Of a stretch of 64,000 bases of DNA, positions 55,933 to 64,000 are shown piece by piece. Source of the DNA: Firmicutes bacterium AM31-12AC (GTDB lineage Bacteria; Bacillota; Clostridia; Lachnospirales; Lachnospiraceae); assembly GCA_003480425.1 (NCBI GenBank), contig QUJA01000002.1, positions 1 through 64,000 on the forward strand, read 5' to 3'. Under the pieces are notes generated by a model that did no database searches, was not told where the DNA came from, and saw nothing but the letters and a program-made list of their open reading frames with translations. How positions within the stretch are numbered: position 1 is the stretch's first letter; every line of letters begins with the position of its first letter. Both the position numbers and the translations under genes were made by a program.

Positions 55933-57117
55933 ATGGAGAATGGAACTGTAAGACCAAATAAGAAAAGCTTTCAATGGTCTAAATTATTTGTTCAGAATCC
56001 GCAATATTTTGACTATGATTTATTAATGATTCTGGTTTTCTTAATGTGTTTTGGACTGGTGATGCTTTATAGTACAAGTGCATATAGTGCAAATGCGGAT
56101 TTTGGAAATGATATGTTCTATTTTTCAAAGCAGGCAATTATAAGTGCGGTTAGTTTTGCTTTTATGTTGTTTGTATCAAAATTAGACTATCATGTGTATG
56201 GTGCTTTTTCCTGGCAGATTTATTATATTTCCTTGTTTTTGATGCTGCTGGTAAAAACACCTCTTGGAGTAGAAGCATATGGATCAAGAAGATGGCTTCA
56301 GCTTCCCGGCAAGATGACATTACAGCCATCAGAAATTGCCAAAATTGCAGTTATTTTGTTAATCCCTTATGAAATCTGCAGGCTGGGTCCTAAGATTCAG
56401 TCAAAGAAAGGGATTGAACGAGTTTGTGCAGTTGGAGCAGTTGCAGCAGGTGGTGTAATGGTTCTGACAGATAACTTAAGTACAGCGATTATTGTTGCGG
56501 GGATTACCGGGATATTAATCTTTGTTGCACATCCTAAGATAAAACCATTTTTGCAGCTGATTGCTGCAGGAGCTGTAGTTGTTGTGGTTGGACTTTCATA
56601 TCTTTCGGCAAATATTTCAAGTAGTGAAAACTTCCGTCTGCGACGAATAATCACCTGGCTTGATCCGGAAAATCATGCAGATGAAGGTGGATTTCAAGTA
56701 ATGCAGGGATTGTATGCAATTGGATCCGGTGGATTTTTTGGGAAAGGTCTTGGAAATAGTACGCAAAAGCTGGGGGTAATTCCAGAAGTGCAAAATGATA
56801 TGATTCTGACAATTGTATGCGAGGAGCTGGGCGTGTTCGGCGTAATTGTCGTTCTCGTACTGTTTGGTCTACTTTTATATCGCTTGATGTTTATTGCAAA
56901 GAATGCGCCGGATCTTTATGGTTCATTAGTCGCAAGTGGAATCTTTGCACATATTTCGCTTCAGGTTATTTTAAATATTGCCGTAGTGACCAATATGATG
57001 CCGACAACGGGAGTTACATTACCGTTTATCAGTTATGGAGGTACGTCGATTTTGTTTCTTATGACAGAGATGGGAATTGCACTTGGAATATCTCGTAAAA
57101 TTAAATTGAAGCAATAA
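55933..57117 (+). CDS. ftsW: SEDS-family peptidoglycan polymerase FtsW
   Basis: SEDS proteins polymerise glycan strands from lipid II. The 394-residue protein has ten hydrophobic segments and the signature motifs YSTSAYSA, GSRRWLQLPG (W/R loop), QPSEIAKIA, GFQVMQGLYAIGSGG and TTGVTLPFISYGGTS. FtsW, RodA and SpoVE are close; location beside the division cluster favours FtsW. Start ATG is preceded by CAGGGG. Confidence 0.92.
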   Translation: MENGTVRPNKKSFQWSKLFVQNPQYFDYDLLMILVFLMCFGLVMLYSTSAYSANADFGNDMFYFSKQAIISAVSFAFMLFVSKLDYHVYGAFSWQIYYISLFLMLLVKTPLGVEAYGSRRWLQLPGKMTLQPSEIAKIAVILLIPYEICRLGPKIQSKKGIERVCAVGAVAAGGVMVLTDNLSTAIIVAGITGILIFVAHPKIKPFLQLIAAGAVVVVVGLSYLSANISSSENFRLRRIITWLDPENHADEGGFQVMQGLYAIGSGGFFGKGLGNSTQKLGVIPEVQNDMILTIVCEELGVFGVIVVLVLFGLLLYRLMFIAKNAPDLYGSLVASGIFAHISLQVILNIAVVTNMMPTTGVTLPFISYGGTSILFLMTEMGIALGISRKIKLKQ

Positions 57118-57207
57118 GGTTACTGTGAACAGTAACGTAATAAGATGGGTTTCCAAAAATGGAATGAAAAAGCTCTTTTCAATCACTCAAAAGTATGGTA
57201 TATTATA

Positions 57208-57264
57208 ATGTAGTATTAAAAACTACATGTGATAGAAATTTATCACACACAGTGTGATTTGGGA
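57208..57264. promoter_or_regulatory. Nested palindromes upstream of the DegV gene
   Basis: ATGTAGT/ACTACAT, GTGATA/TATCAC and ATCACAC/GTGTGAT overlap in about 55 bp before the GGGAGG site. They may be an operator or leader hairpins. A TATATTATAAT stretch just upstream probably includes the -10 box. Confidence 0.5.
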
Positions 57265-57273
57265 GGAACTACA

Positions 57274-58113
57274 ATGAGTTATAGAGTGATTGTTGACAGT
57301 TGCGGAGAACTGACAGATGAGATGAAACAGAGCGGAATGTTCGTATCAGCCGCATTGACTATGCAGGTGGGAGAATATCATATTATAGATGATGAGACAT
57401 TTGATCAGGCAGATTTTTTAAAGAAAGTTGCTGAATGTCCGGAAAGTCCAAAGTCTTCTTGTCCTTCACCGGAGCAATATCTGGCGAAGTATAATTGTGA
57501 TGCAGATCATATTTATGTAGTTACATTATCGGCAGAGCTCAGTGGTTCTTATAACAGTGCTCAGTTAGGAAGAAATTTGTACTTTGAAGAGTATGGAGAA
57601 AAAGACATCTATGTATTTAATTCTCGTTCAGCATCCATAGGTGAGACATTGATCGCATTAAAGATTCAGGAGTGTGAAGAGGCCGGAATGGATTTTCAGA
57701 CAGTGATCGATACAGTAGAAGCTTATATAGAAGGGCAGCATACTTATTTTGTACTGGAGAATCTGGATACACTTCGTAAGAATGGAAGATTAACAGGAAT
57801 CAAAGCACTGGTTGCAGGCGCATTGAACATAAAACCAGTTATGGGATCAACACCGGAAGGTACGATTTGTCAGAAAGCGCAGGCTCGTGGAATGAAGAAG
57901 GCATTAGTTAAGATGGCAGATTATGTTGAACAGGAAACAGAGAATGCCAGAGAAAAAGTGCTGGCAATTTCACATTGTAATTGTGAACAGAGAGCAAAAG
58001 ATTTTGAAAAAATATTATTAGAGAAGATGGAAGTAAAGAAGAGCATCATCGTGGATACAGCCGGAATAAGTTCTATGTATGCAAATGATGGTGGTATCAT
58101 CGTTGCGATTTAA
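57274..58113 (+). CDS. DegV-family fatty-acid-binding protein
   Basis: DegV (FakB-like) proteins bind a fatty acid and present it to a FakA kinase for phosphorylation. The 279-residue protein has VIVDSCGELTDEM, SSCPSPEQY, TLSAELSGSYNSA, the GRLTGIKALVAGALNIKPVM segment and a C-terminal SSMYANDGGIIVAI. GGGAGG precedes the ATG at 57274, 15 codons inside the open frame. No FakA gene is nearby. Confidence 0.88.
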   Translation: MSYRVIVDSCGELTDEMKQSGMFVSAALTMQVGEYHIIDDETFDQADFLKKVAECPESPKSSCPSPEQYLAKYNCDADHIYVVTLSAELSGSYNSAQLGRNLYFEEYGEKDIYVFNSRSASIGETLIALKIQECEEAGMDFQTVIDTVEAYIEGQHTYFVLENLDTLRKNGRLTGIKALVAGALNIKPVMGSTPEGTICQKAQARGMKKALVKMADYVEQETENAREKVLAISHCNCEQRAKDFEKILLEKMEVKKSIIVDTAGISSMYANDGGIIVAI

Positions 58114-58133
58114 TAGATGAAAGGAAGGTTTAT

Positions 58134-58370
58134 ATGAGTCAGGAGAAAGTAGATCGATATAAACAGGAAAAAGCAAATAGAAAAAAGAATATCCGCAAAC
58201 AGAGAGTTATGGGTGTTGTAAGAACCTGTGTATTGTCGCTGGCAGGCTTGGCATTAGTCGGATGGTTAGGATATTCTGCATATGATACATATGAGTCAAA
58301 GCAGGAAAGAGAAGTTGCTTCAGTTAATTATGATGCGATTAACAGTTATTTATCAACAATTTCTCAGTAA
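58134..58370 (+). CDS. Small single-pass membrane protein, unknown
   Basis: The 78-residue protein has a basic N-terminus (about 25 residues rich in Lys, Arg and Gln), one hydrophobic helix (28-48) and a short acidic extracytoplasmic tail ending LSTISQ. AAGGAAGG precedes the ATG. It lies 20 bp after the DegV gene and ends before a terminator. I recognise no family; position ahead of mraZ suggests an envelope role at most. Confidence 0.65.
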   Translation: MSQEKVDRYKQEKANRKKNIRKQRVMGVVRTCVLSLAGLALVGWLGYSAYDTYESKQEREVASVNYDAINSYLSTISQ

Positions 58371-58386
58371 GATAAGAAGTAAAGAA

Positions 58387-58427
58387 GAGACAGAGAAGAA
58401 AAAAACTTTTCTGTCTTTTTTTATTGC
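58387..58427 (+). terminator. Intrinsic terminator before the mraZ region
   Basis: GACAGAGAAG and CTTTTCTGTC pair with one mismatch and are followed by TTTTTTT. Confidence 0.75.
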
Positions 58428-58491
58428 CGTGTATACGACAAAAAGGTCCAGTGGATTTTTTTAGTTCTAATTTTTTTCACAAAATAAGGGG

Positions 58492-58520
58492 TTGAAAAAG
58501 GGTGGGAAGTGGTTTACAAT
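58492..58520 (+). promoter_or_regulatory. mraZ operon promoter
   Basis: TTGAAA (58492-58497), 17 bp, TACAAT (58515-58520). It lies within the MraZ-box array. Confidence 0.8.
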
Positions 58521-58575
58521 GGTTCTAAGTGGTAGGAAGTGGTGAATTGTGGAATAAAGTGGGAGAAAAGTGGAG
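58503..58575 (+). repeat. Array of MraZ-type TGG boxes at 10-bp spacing
   Basis: TGG occurs at 58510, 58520, 58530, 58540, 58550 and 58560, exactly one helical turn apart, with extra copies at 58503 and 58571. MraZ of other bacteria binds direct TGGG-type repeats of this spacing to repress its own operon. Here the array covers the -10 and the leader up to about 30 bp before mraZ. Confidence 0.85.
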
Positions 58576-58602
58576 CCCATAAATTCTAAAAAGGAGTTCT
58601 TA

Positions 58603-59040
58603 ATGTTACTAGGAGAGTTTAATCACAGCATAGATGAAAAAGGCCGATTGATTATACCAGCCAAGTTACGTGAAGATTTGGGCGATAGCTTTGTAATCTG
58701 CAATGGACTGGAAGGCTGTTTATTTGTGTACTCTCAAGATGAGTGGAACAAATTTGTAGCAGAACTGGAAACCTTACCACGGATGAATAAGGATGCCAGA
58801 ATATTCAAGAGATATTTCTTTGGAAGTGCTTCAGAGGGCAGTTTCGATAAACAAGGGAGAGTTTTAGTACCGCCGTCACTCAGAAAAGCAGCACATCTTG
58901 AAAAGGACGTTGTTCTTGTGGGAGTTCAAGATCGTGTAGAAATCTGGGATAAAGGACTTTGGGAAGAACGCAGTATGGTCAGCGAAGAAGATTTGGATGC
59001 AATTGCAGAACGAATGGAAGCAATTGGAATCAGGATATAA
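58603..59040 (+). CDS. mraZ: Transcriptional regulator MraZ
   Basis: MraZ is an AbrB-like autoregulator of the division and cell-wall cluster. The 145-residue protein has two tandem SpoVT/AbrB-like units: FNHSIDEKGRLIIPAKLRE near the start and ASEGSFDKQGRVLVPPSLRK in the middle. AAGGAG precedes the ATG at 58603. The DNA-binding repeats are directly upstream. Confidence 0.96.
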   Translation: MLLGEFNHSIDEKGRLIIPAKLREDLGDSFVICNGLEGCLFVYSQDEWNKFVAELETLPRMNKDARIFKRYFFGSASEGSFDKQGRVLVPPSLRKAAHLEKDVVLVGVQDRVEIWDKGLWEERSMVSEEDLDAIAERMEAIGIRI

Positions 59041-59132
59041 TGAGTAGTAGTGAGTCAGGAGCGTGTTTGCACGGTTATGACGAACGGCGATCATAAGAGC
59101 TGGTAATATAATGCGAAAAGATGGAGGAAGAT

Positions 59133-60068
59133 ATGGCATTTAAACACAAATCAGTATTACTTGAAGAAACAGTAGATGGTCTGGCAATTAAACCAGACGG
59201 AATCTATGTAGACGGAACGTTAGGCGGAGGTGGACATGCATTTGAAGTTTGCAGTCGTCTGAACGAACAGGGGAGATTTATAGGTATAGATCAAGATGCA
59301 GCAGCAATAGAAGCTGCAAGCGAAAGATTACGTGACTTTGGGGAGAAGGTTACAATAATAAGAAGCAATTATTGTGAGATGAAGTCACGGCTTCATGAAA
59401 TTGGTGTAGATAAAGTTGATGGTATTGTGATCGATCTGGGAGTATCGTCATATCAGCTGGATACTGCAGAAAGAGGATTTTCTTATCGAGTAGATGCTCC
59501 GTTAGATATGCGAATGGATCAAAGACAGCAGCTGACAGCACGAGAAATCGTGAATACGTATAGCGAAGCAGATCTTTTCAGGGTGATTCGTGACTATGGA
59601 GAGGACAAGTTTGCGAAAAATATTGCAAAGCATATCGTAATAGAGCGTCAAAAAGCACCGATTGAGACAACGGGACAGCTTAACGAGATTATTCGTCATG
59701 CAATCCCAATGAAATTTCAAAAGACATCAGGACACCCATCAAAGAGAACATTTCAGGCAATTCGTATTGAGTTGAACAGAGAATTGGATGTTTTAAGGGA
59801 ATCGCTTGATGATATGATCGAGATGCTTAATCCTGGTGGAAGAATATGCATTATCACATTTCATTCTTTGGAAGACAGAATTGTGAAAAGTGCATTTCGA
59901 AAAAATGAAAATCCTTGCATATGTCCATCGCATTTTCCGGTATGTGTATGTGGAAATGTTTCAAAAGGAAAGGTCATTACAAGGAAACCAATTCTTCCAA
60001 GTGAAGAAGAATTAGAGTATAACAGCCGTTCTAAAAGTGCAAAGTTACGTATTTTTGAACGCTGTTAG
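59133..60068 (+). CDS. rsmH: 16S rRNA (cytosine-1402-N4)-methyltransferase RsmH
   Basis: RsmH (MraW) methylates C1402 in the decoding centre. The 311-residue protein has [30 protein letters not shown] (SAM binding), [14 protein letters not shown] and [23 protein letters not shown] lies before the ATG at 59133. The 90 bp after mraZ contain nothing clear. Confidence 0.97.
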   Translation: MAFKHKSVLLEETVDGLAIKPDGIYVDGTLGGGGHAFEVCSRLNEQGRFIGIDQDAAAIEAASERLRDFGEKVTIIRSNYCEMKSRLHEIGVDKVDGIVIDLGVSSYQLDTAERGFSYRVDAPLDMRMDQRQQLTAREIVNTYSEADLFRVIRDYGEDKFAKNIAKHIVIERQKAPIETTGQLNEIIRHAIPMKFQKTSGHPSKRTFQAIRIELNRELDVLRESLDDMIEMLNPGGRICIITFHSLEDRIVKSAFRKNENPCICPSHFPVCVCGNVSKGKVITRKPILPSEEELEYNSRSKSAKLRIFERC

Positions 60069-60142
60069 CAAAATAAAGGGAGTATATCAAATAGAATTTC
60101 ATCAGGAGGGGAGAGCCTGGTGAAAGAGAAAGGCAAAAAGCA

Positions 60143-60682
60143 ATGGCAGATATAGGACGTATGAAGACGTATAGTAAAGCAGAATATTATGCTGGACAGC
60201 ACAGAAGAATGTATGTCTATGGAAGTGCAGCTTTGCAGCCGGAAACAGTGCCAAAGCAGATAGAAAAGCCGAAAAAGCAGAGTGCGAAAGCTAGTCGTCA
60301 GGTGCGTAAAAATCGAAAACGTGCACAGAGTATAAGTCCTGCATATGCTGTCTTTCTGACAGGAGCAGCAATTTTTGCAGTATGTATCAGTGTTATGTTT
60401 TTGCAGTTGCAGGCAGAGGTTGTAAGTCGTTCGGAAAATATTACGGCATTACAAGAAGAACTTTCAAATCTGACAGAAGAAAATGATACAGCTTACCGAA
60501 GTGCAGAAGATGCTGTGAATCTGGAAGAGGTTCGCGATAAAGCAATCAACGAATTTGGAATGGTATATGCAGCCCAGGGGAGCGTGGTGGAATATACAGG
60601 TCCAGAGAGTGACAGTGTAACGCAGTATAGTGATATACCAAAAGATGGTGTGTTAGCAAAATCAAAAGATGTGTCAGAATAA
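60143..60682 (+). CDS. ftsL: FtsL-like cell division protein
   Basis: The 179-residue bitopic protein has a cytoplasmic basic N-terminus (about 1-65, with KPKKQSAKASRQVRKNRKR), one helix (66-86) and an extracytoplasmic coiled coil (VVSRSENITALQEELSNLTEEN), then a Ser/Asp-rich tail. This fits FtsL, which bridges FtsB/DivIC and the division PBP. Family sequences are poorly conserved; location between rsmH and the PBP genes is the main support. It is 9 bp upstream of the PBP gene. Confidence 0.8.
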   Translation: MADIGRMKTYSKAEYYAGQHRRMYVYGSAALQPETVPKQIEKPKKQSAKASRQVRKNRKRAQSISPAYAVFLTGAAIFAVCISVMFLQLQAEVVSRSENITALQEELSNLTEENDTAYRSAEDAVNLEEVRDKAINEFGMVYAAQGSVVEYTGPESDSVTQYSDIPKDGVLAKSKDVSE

Positions 60683-60691
60683 GGTAAGAAG

Positions 60692-62737
60692 ATGGCAGTC
60701 AAAAAGAATAAAAAAAACAATTATCAATTTTTAACAAGAAAATTTCCAAAAAGAATGCAAAAGAAGCTGGTAATGCTATTTATGGCAGTTATACTGGCTT
60801 TTGTTGTTCTTATAGCAAAAATTACATATATCAATGCTTCCAAAGGAAGCAAATTTACAAAAATTGTTTTGGATCAGCAGACATATGACAGCAGGGTAAT
60901 TCCATATAAACGAGGAGATATTGTCGATCGAAATGGAACTAAGATTGCGACAAGTGAGAGAGTATATAATGTAATACTCGATGTTTATGTTATGACTTCC
61001 AAAGAAGAATATATCAATCCTACAAAGAAAGTATTGTCGGATTGTTTTGGGATAAATGAAGGGGATGTAGATCAAATCATTTCTGATAACCCGGATAGCA
61101 GATACCAGATACTTGCAGAAAATGTAACTTATGAAAAAGCACAGAAATTTAGGGCAATTGAGGAAGATACAGAAAACTATCCAAATGTAAAAGGAATCTG
61201 GCTTGAGGATGATTATAAGCGTAATTATCCATATGCTACATTGGCGAGTGATGTGATTGGATTTGCTACAGTAGATAATATTGGAGCACTGGGGATTGAA
61301 AGTGCATATAATGATGTTTTAAATGGATTGAATGGAAGAGAGTATGGCTATTTTTCTGATAATGCATCATTAGAGAGAACTGTAAAAGATGCAAAAAATG
61401 GAAACACGGTTGTTTCGACGATTGATGTGACATTACAGAGCATTGTAGAGCAGTGTATTAAAGAATTTAATGAAGAACATACCGGTGAAGAACGGGAAGA
61501 TGAGCTGGGAAGTAAGAATACAGCAGTGATGATCATGAATCCAAATACCGGAGAAATTCTTGCAGAGGCTTCTTATCCTAATTTTGATTTAAATAAGCCA
61601 AGAGATTTGTCTGCTATTTATTCGACGGAAGACTGGAATGCAAAAACAGAGGATGAGCAGTTTGAGGCAATGAATGAATTGTGGCGTAATTTTTGCGTTA
61701 GTGATGCATTTGAACCAGGCTCGACGATCAAACCATTTACAGTGGCAACAGGTCTGGATACAGGAGCAATCAAAGGGGATGAAACCTATGTGTGTGGAGG
61801 ATATCTGCATGTGGGAGACTGGGATATCCGATGTCATCTTACTTCAGGACATGGAACAGAGACAGTTGCGGATGCTATAGCAAATTCCTGTAACGTTGCA
61901 CTGATGGAAATTGCCGAATCGATAGGTGTTGAAGACTTTATTCGATATCAGCATATTTTCGGCTTTGGGGAATATACCGGAATTGATCTTCCGGGAGAAG
62001 CTTCGACAGCAGGATTATTATTTACCAAAGATACAATGGGGGATACGGATCTTGCGACCAGTTCATTTGGACAGAGTTTTAATGTTACAATGACGCAGGT
62101 GATAACAGCATTCTCATCTCTGGTAAATGGCGGTAATTACTATGAGCCACATATTGTAAAACAAATCCAGGATGAAAATGGAAAAGTTATAGAAACAAAG
62201 AATCCGGTTTTGCTTCGAAAAACTATTTCAGAGCAAACGTCAGAACAGGTAAAGACGTATTTGAAAGCTGTTATGGATTATGGTACAGGTAAAACAGCAG
62301 CAGTGGAAGGATACAATATTGGCGCAAAGACGGGTACTGCGGAGAAGCTTCCGCGTAATAATGGAAAGTATGTATTATCCTTTATCGGATGTGCCCCACT
62401 CGATAATCCGGAAGTAGTAGTGTATGTGGTAATCGATGAGCCAAATACTGCGGCACAGGATGACAGTTCACTTGTGCTTGGGCTGGCAAAAAAAATCATG
62501 TCACAAGCATTTCCGTATTTAAACGTTACCACAGTGGAAGGATATGATCCTGCTGCAGTACAGGAAACAGAGGATTCATCGAATACATCAAATAGCAATG
62601 AGGAAACATGGGATTATGATTATACAGATTATGATGAATCATATACAGACACCTATAGCAATTGGGATGGGGCATATGTAGATGATACATATACACCGGA
62701 TTTCACAGACTGGACTTCGGACTATTATACAGAATAA
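60692..62737 (+). CDS. Class B penicillin-binding protein (FtsI/SpoVD-like)
   Basis: The 681-residue transpeptidase has a basic cytoplasmic N-terminus, one helix (about 24-45), a PBP dimerisation domain (RGDIVDRNGTKIA) and a transpeptidase domain with catalytic Ser in PGSTIKPF (about residue 346), SCN (about 400) and KTGTAEK (about 548). No PASTA domain follows. Instead there is a C-terminal tail of about 45 residues rich in Asp, Tyr and Thr. It is either division PBP2B or SpoVD; a second such gene follows. Confidence 0.92.
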   Translation: MAVKKNKKNNYQFLTRKFPKRMQKKLVMLFMAVILAFVVLIAKITYINASKGSKFTKIVLDQQTYDSRVIPYKRGDIVDRNGTKIATSERVYNVILDVYVMTSKEEYINPTKKVLSDCFGINEGDVDQIISDNPDSRYQILAENVTYEKAQKFRAIEEDTENYPNVKGIWLEDDYKRNYPYATLASDVIGFATVDNIGALGIESAYNDVLNGLNGREYGYFSDNASLERTVKDAKNGNTVVSTIDVTLQSIVEQCIKEFNEEHTGEEREDELGSKNTAVMIMNPNTGEILAEASYPNFDLNKPRDLSAIYSTEDWNAKTEDEQFEAMNELWRNFCVSDAFEPGSTIKPFTVATGLDTGAIKGDETYVCGGYLHVGDWDIRCHLTSGHGTETVADAIANSCNVALMEIAESIGVEDFIRYQHIFGFGEYTGIDLPGEASTAGLLFTKDTMGDTDLATSSFGQSFNVTMTQVITAFSSLVNGGNYYEPHIVKQIQDENGKVIETKNPVLLRKTISEQTSEQVKTYLKAVMDYGTGKTAAVEGYNIGAKTGTAEKLPRNNGKYVLSFIGCAPLDNPEVVVYVVIDEPNTAAQDDSSLVLGLAKKIMSQAFPYLNVTTVEGYDPAAVQETEDSSNTSNSNEETWDYDYTDYDESYTDTYSNWDGAYVDDTYTPDFTDWTSDYYTE

Positions 62738-62772
62738 AATAGATTCGTTCATGAGATGTGAACGAAGAAGCA

Positions 62773-62827
62773 TAACCTTACAGAAGACATAATATTTTAT
62801 ATAAACTGTCTTTTGTAAGGTTTTTTT
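62773..62827 (+). terminator. Terminator that contains the SD of the next gene
   Basis: AACCTTACA (62773-62781) pairs with TGTAAGGTT (62814-62822), with AAGACA/TGTCTT inside, followed by a 7-nt T run. The right arm's AAGG is 7 nt before the ATG at 62828. Confidence 0.8.
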
Positions 62828-64000
62828 ATGAAAAATCGTACTTATAATAAGAAAAAAATAATGATTGTTTTTTTCGCTGCTGTTATTATGATCATAGCAT
62901 TGCTTGGACGAATGATTTTTTTGATGATATTTGATGCAGAATATTATCAGAAAAGAGCAAAAGAATTACATGAAAGAGAACGTAAAATCAAAGCGGCCAG
63001 AGGAGAGATTTTAGACCGGAACGGGGTGGTTCTTGCAACAAATAAAACAGTTTGTACAATATCGGTGATACATAATCAGATAAAAAATAAGGAACAGACA
63101 ATACAAATGCTTTCAAAAGAGTTGGGGCTGGAAGAAGCATATGTACGGAAGAGAGTAGAGAAAATTTCTTCTATGGAAAAAATAAAAACAAATGTAGAAA
63201 AAGAGGTTGGAGACAGAATACGAAATCTGGATTTAGACGGAGTGAAAGTGGATGAGGATTTTAAACGTTATTATCCATATGGAGAACTGGCATCGCAAGT
63301 ACTGGGGTTCACAGGTGGTGATAATCAGGGAATTATCGGACTTGAAGTGAAATATGAAGAATATCTAAAAGGAGTTAATGGGACAATTCTTACAATGACA
63401 GATGCAAGGGGAATAGAATTGGAAGGAGTGGCAGAAGACCGTATGGAGCCGAAACCGGGAAATACATTAGAGATTACGATGGATTATAATATACAATCCT
63501 ACTGTGAGCAGGCGGCAAAGAGAGTAATGGAAGAAAAAGAAGCTGATGCGGTGGCAATTATTTTGATGGATCCTCAAAATGGAGAGATTTATGCGATGGC
63601 AAATGTTCCGGAATTTAATTTGAATGACCCGTTCACATTGTCTTCAAAGATTGATACAAGTGAGCTTACAGATGAAAAAAAGCAAGATTTATTAAATCAG
63701 ATGTGGAGAAATCGGTGTATTAATGATACCTATGAGCCTGGCTCAACTTTTAAGGTAATTACTTCAGCAGCATGTCTGGAAGAAGGTGTTGTAACAGTGA
63801 ATGATACCTTTTCGTGTCCGGGGTACAAAATAGTAGAGGATAGAAAAATCAGATGCCACAAAGTGGGAGGACATGGTCAGGAAACATTTACACAAGGAAT
63901 TCAAAATTCATGTAATCCGGTATTTATGGAAATAGGTTTGCGATTAGGTGCTGATAAATTTTATGATTATTTTCAAAAGTTTGGGCTGTTAAAGTTGACA
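62828..64000 (+). CDS. Second class B penicillin-binding protein (partial at window end)
   Basis: At least 391 residues are present; the gene continues past 64000. It has an N-terminal helix (about 10-36), the dimerisation motif RGEILDRNGVVLA, the catalytic Ser in YEPGSTFKVI and SCNPVF. It resembles the PBP just upstream in layout but is clearly diverged. The KTG box lies beyond the window. It starts directly after a terminator hairpin whose 3' arm supplies its Shine-Dalgarno sequence. Tandem class B PBPs (FtsI plus SpoVD) in this cluster are common in spore formers. Confidence 0.9.
   Translation, partial: MKNRTYNKKKIMIVFFAAVIMIIALLGRMIFLMIFDAEYYQKRAKELHERERKIKAARGEILDRNGVVLATNKTVCTISVIHNQIKNKEQTIQMLSKELGLEEAYVRKRVEKISSMEKIKTNVEKEVGDRIRNLDLDGVKVDEDFKRYYPYGELASQVLGFTGGDNQGIIGLEVKYEEYLKGVNGTILTMTDARGIELEGVAEDRMEPKPGNTLEITMDYNIQSYCEQAAKRVMEEKEADAVAIILMDPQNGEIYAMANVPEFNLNDPFTLSSKIDTSELTDEKKQDLLNQMWRNRCINDTYEPGSTFKVITSAACLEEGVVTVNDTFSCPGYKIVEDRKIRCHKVGGHGQETFTQGIQNSCNPVFMEIGLRLGADKFYDYFQKFGLLKLT

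Noticed and set aside
1..64000. CRISPR arrays, IS elements, prophage or integrase genes
   Set aside because: I looked for regularly spaced repeats, transposase/integrase motifs and attachment duplications, and found none.

Overview
The window is a low-GC Firmicutes chromosome segment, most likely from a gut Lachnospiraceae (Clostridia). This is inferred from gene content and order: ylxM-ffh-rpsP-khpA-rimM-trmD-rplS, two type I signal peptidases around rbgA, rnhB-yraN-pgeF, an mraZ-rsmH-ftsL-PBP cell-division cluster, T-box leaders, AT-rich intergenic DNA and strong AGGAGG ribosome binding sites. No plasmid, phage, IS element or CRISPR array is visible. Most of the window is ordinary core genome.

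Layout. 1-510: a 68-bp tandem duplication with two copies of a good sigma-A promoter, then about 380 nt without a convincing ORF, closed by a terminator (unexplained transcript). 0.7-2.5 kb: a membrane protein with an acidic tail and a PHP-domain protein. 2.6-7.4 kb: an AraC regulator divergent from glycogen phosphorylase and 4-alpha-glucanotransferase. 7.5-11.1 kb: a CmpB-like membrane protein and a divergent TruA (minus strand), a hotdog thioesterase, a three-hairpin GC-rich element, an overlapping pair of unknown genes and a 48-aa ORF. 11.3-15.8 kb: nucleoside salvage (a nucleoside-permease remnant, uridine phosphorylase, deoC, a Crp/Fnr regulator, purine nucleoside phosphorylase, deoB). 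15.9-17.2 kb: a Cys-rich membrane microprotein and a subtilase. 17.2-26.6 kb: SRP/translation/RNA modification/secretion/DNA metabolism housekeeping genes and an MscS channel. 26.6 kb: tRNA-Thr(CGU). 26.8-33.3 kb: a sortase-assembled pilus operon (tip protein, backbone, SrtC, minor pilin, SrtB-like) behind a structured leader with a possible 10-codon leader peptide. 33.4-37.0 kb: an M20 peptidase, an ABC importer without a binding protein, and queH. 37.2-45.9 kb: amino-acid biosynthesis (argH, asd, leuCD, thrC, leuA) with 6S RNA and a leucine T-box in front of leuA. 46-51.9 kb: a BrkB-family protein, a Phe T-box, pheST, queA. 52-55.9 kb: cbiG and cobK, then asnB. 55.9-64 kb: ftsW, degV, a MraZ-box array, mraZ, rsmH, ftsL and two class B PBPs, the second cut by the window end.

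A cross-cutting observation matters for anyone using this annotation. Five genes (udp, the subtilase, ffh, cbiG, cobK) are each broken by the loss of exactly one base from a run of identical bases. In every case restoring that base gives one full-length frame. Because ffh is normally essential, homopolymer undercalling in the sequence is a better explanation than five independent pseudogenes.

The best candidates for undescribed biology are the duplicated-promoter transcript at the left edge, the structured leader plus short peptide ahead of the pilus operon, the long in-phase MraZ-box array, and the three-hairpin element at 9967-10089.
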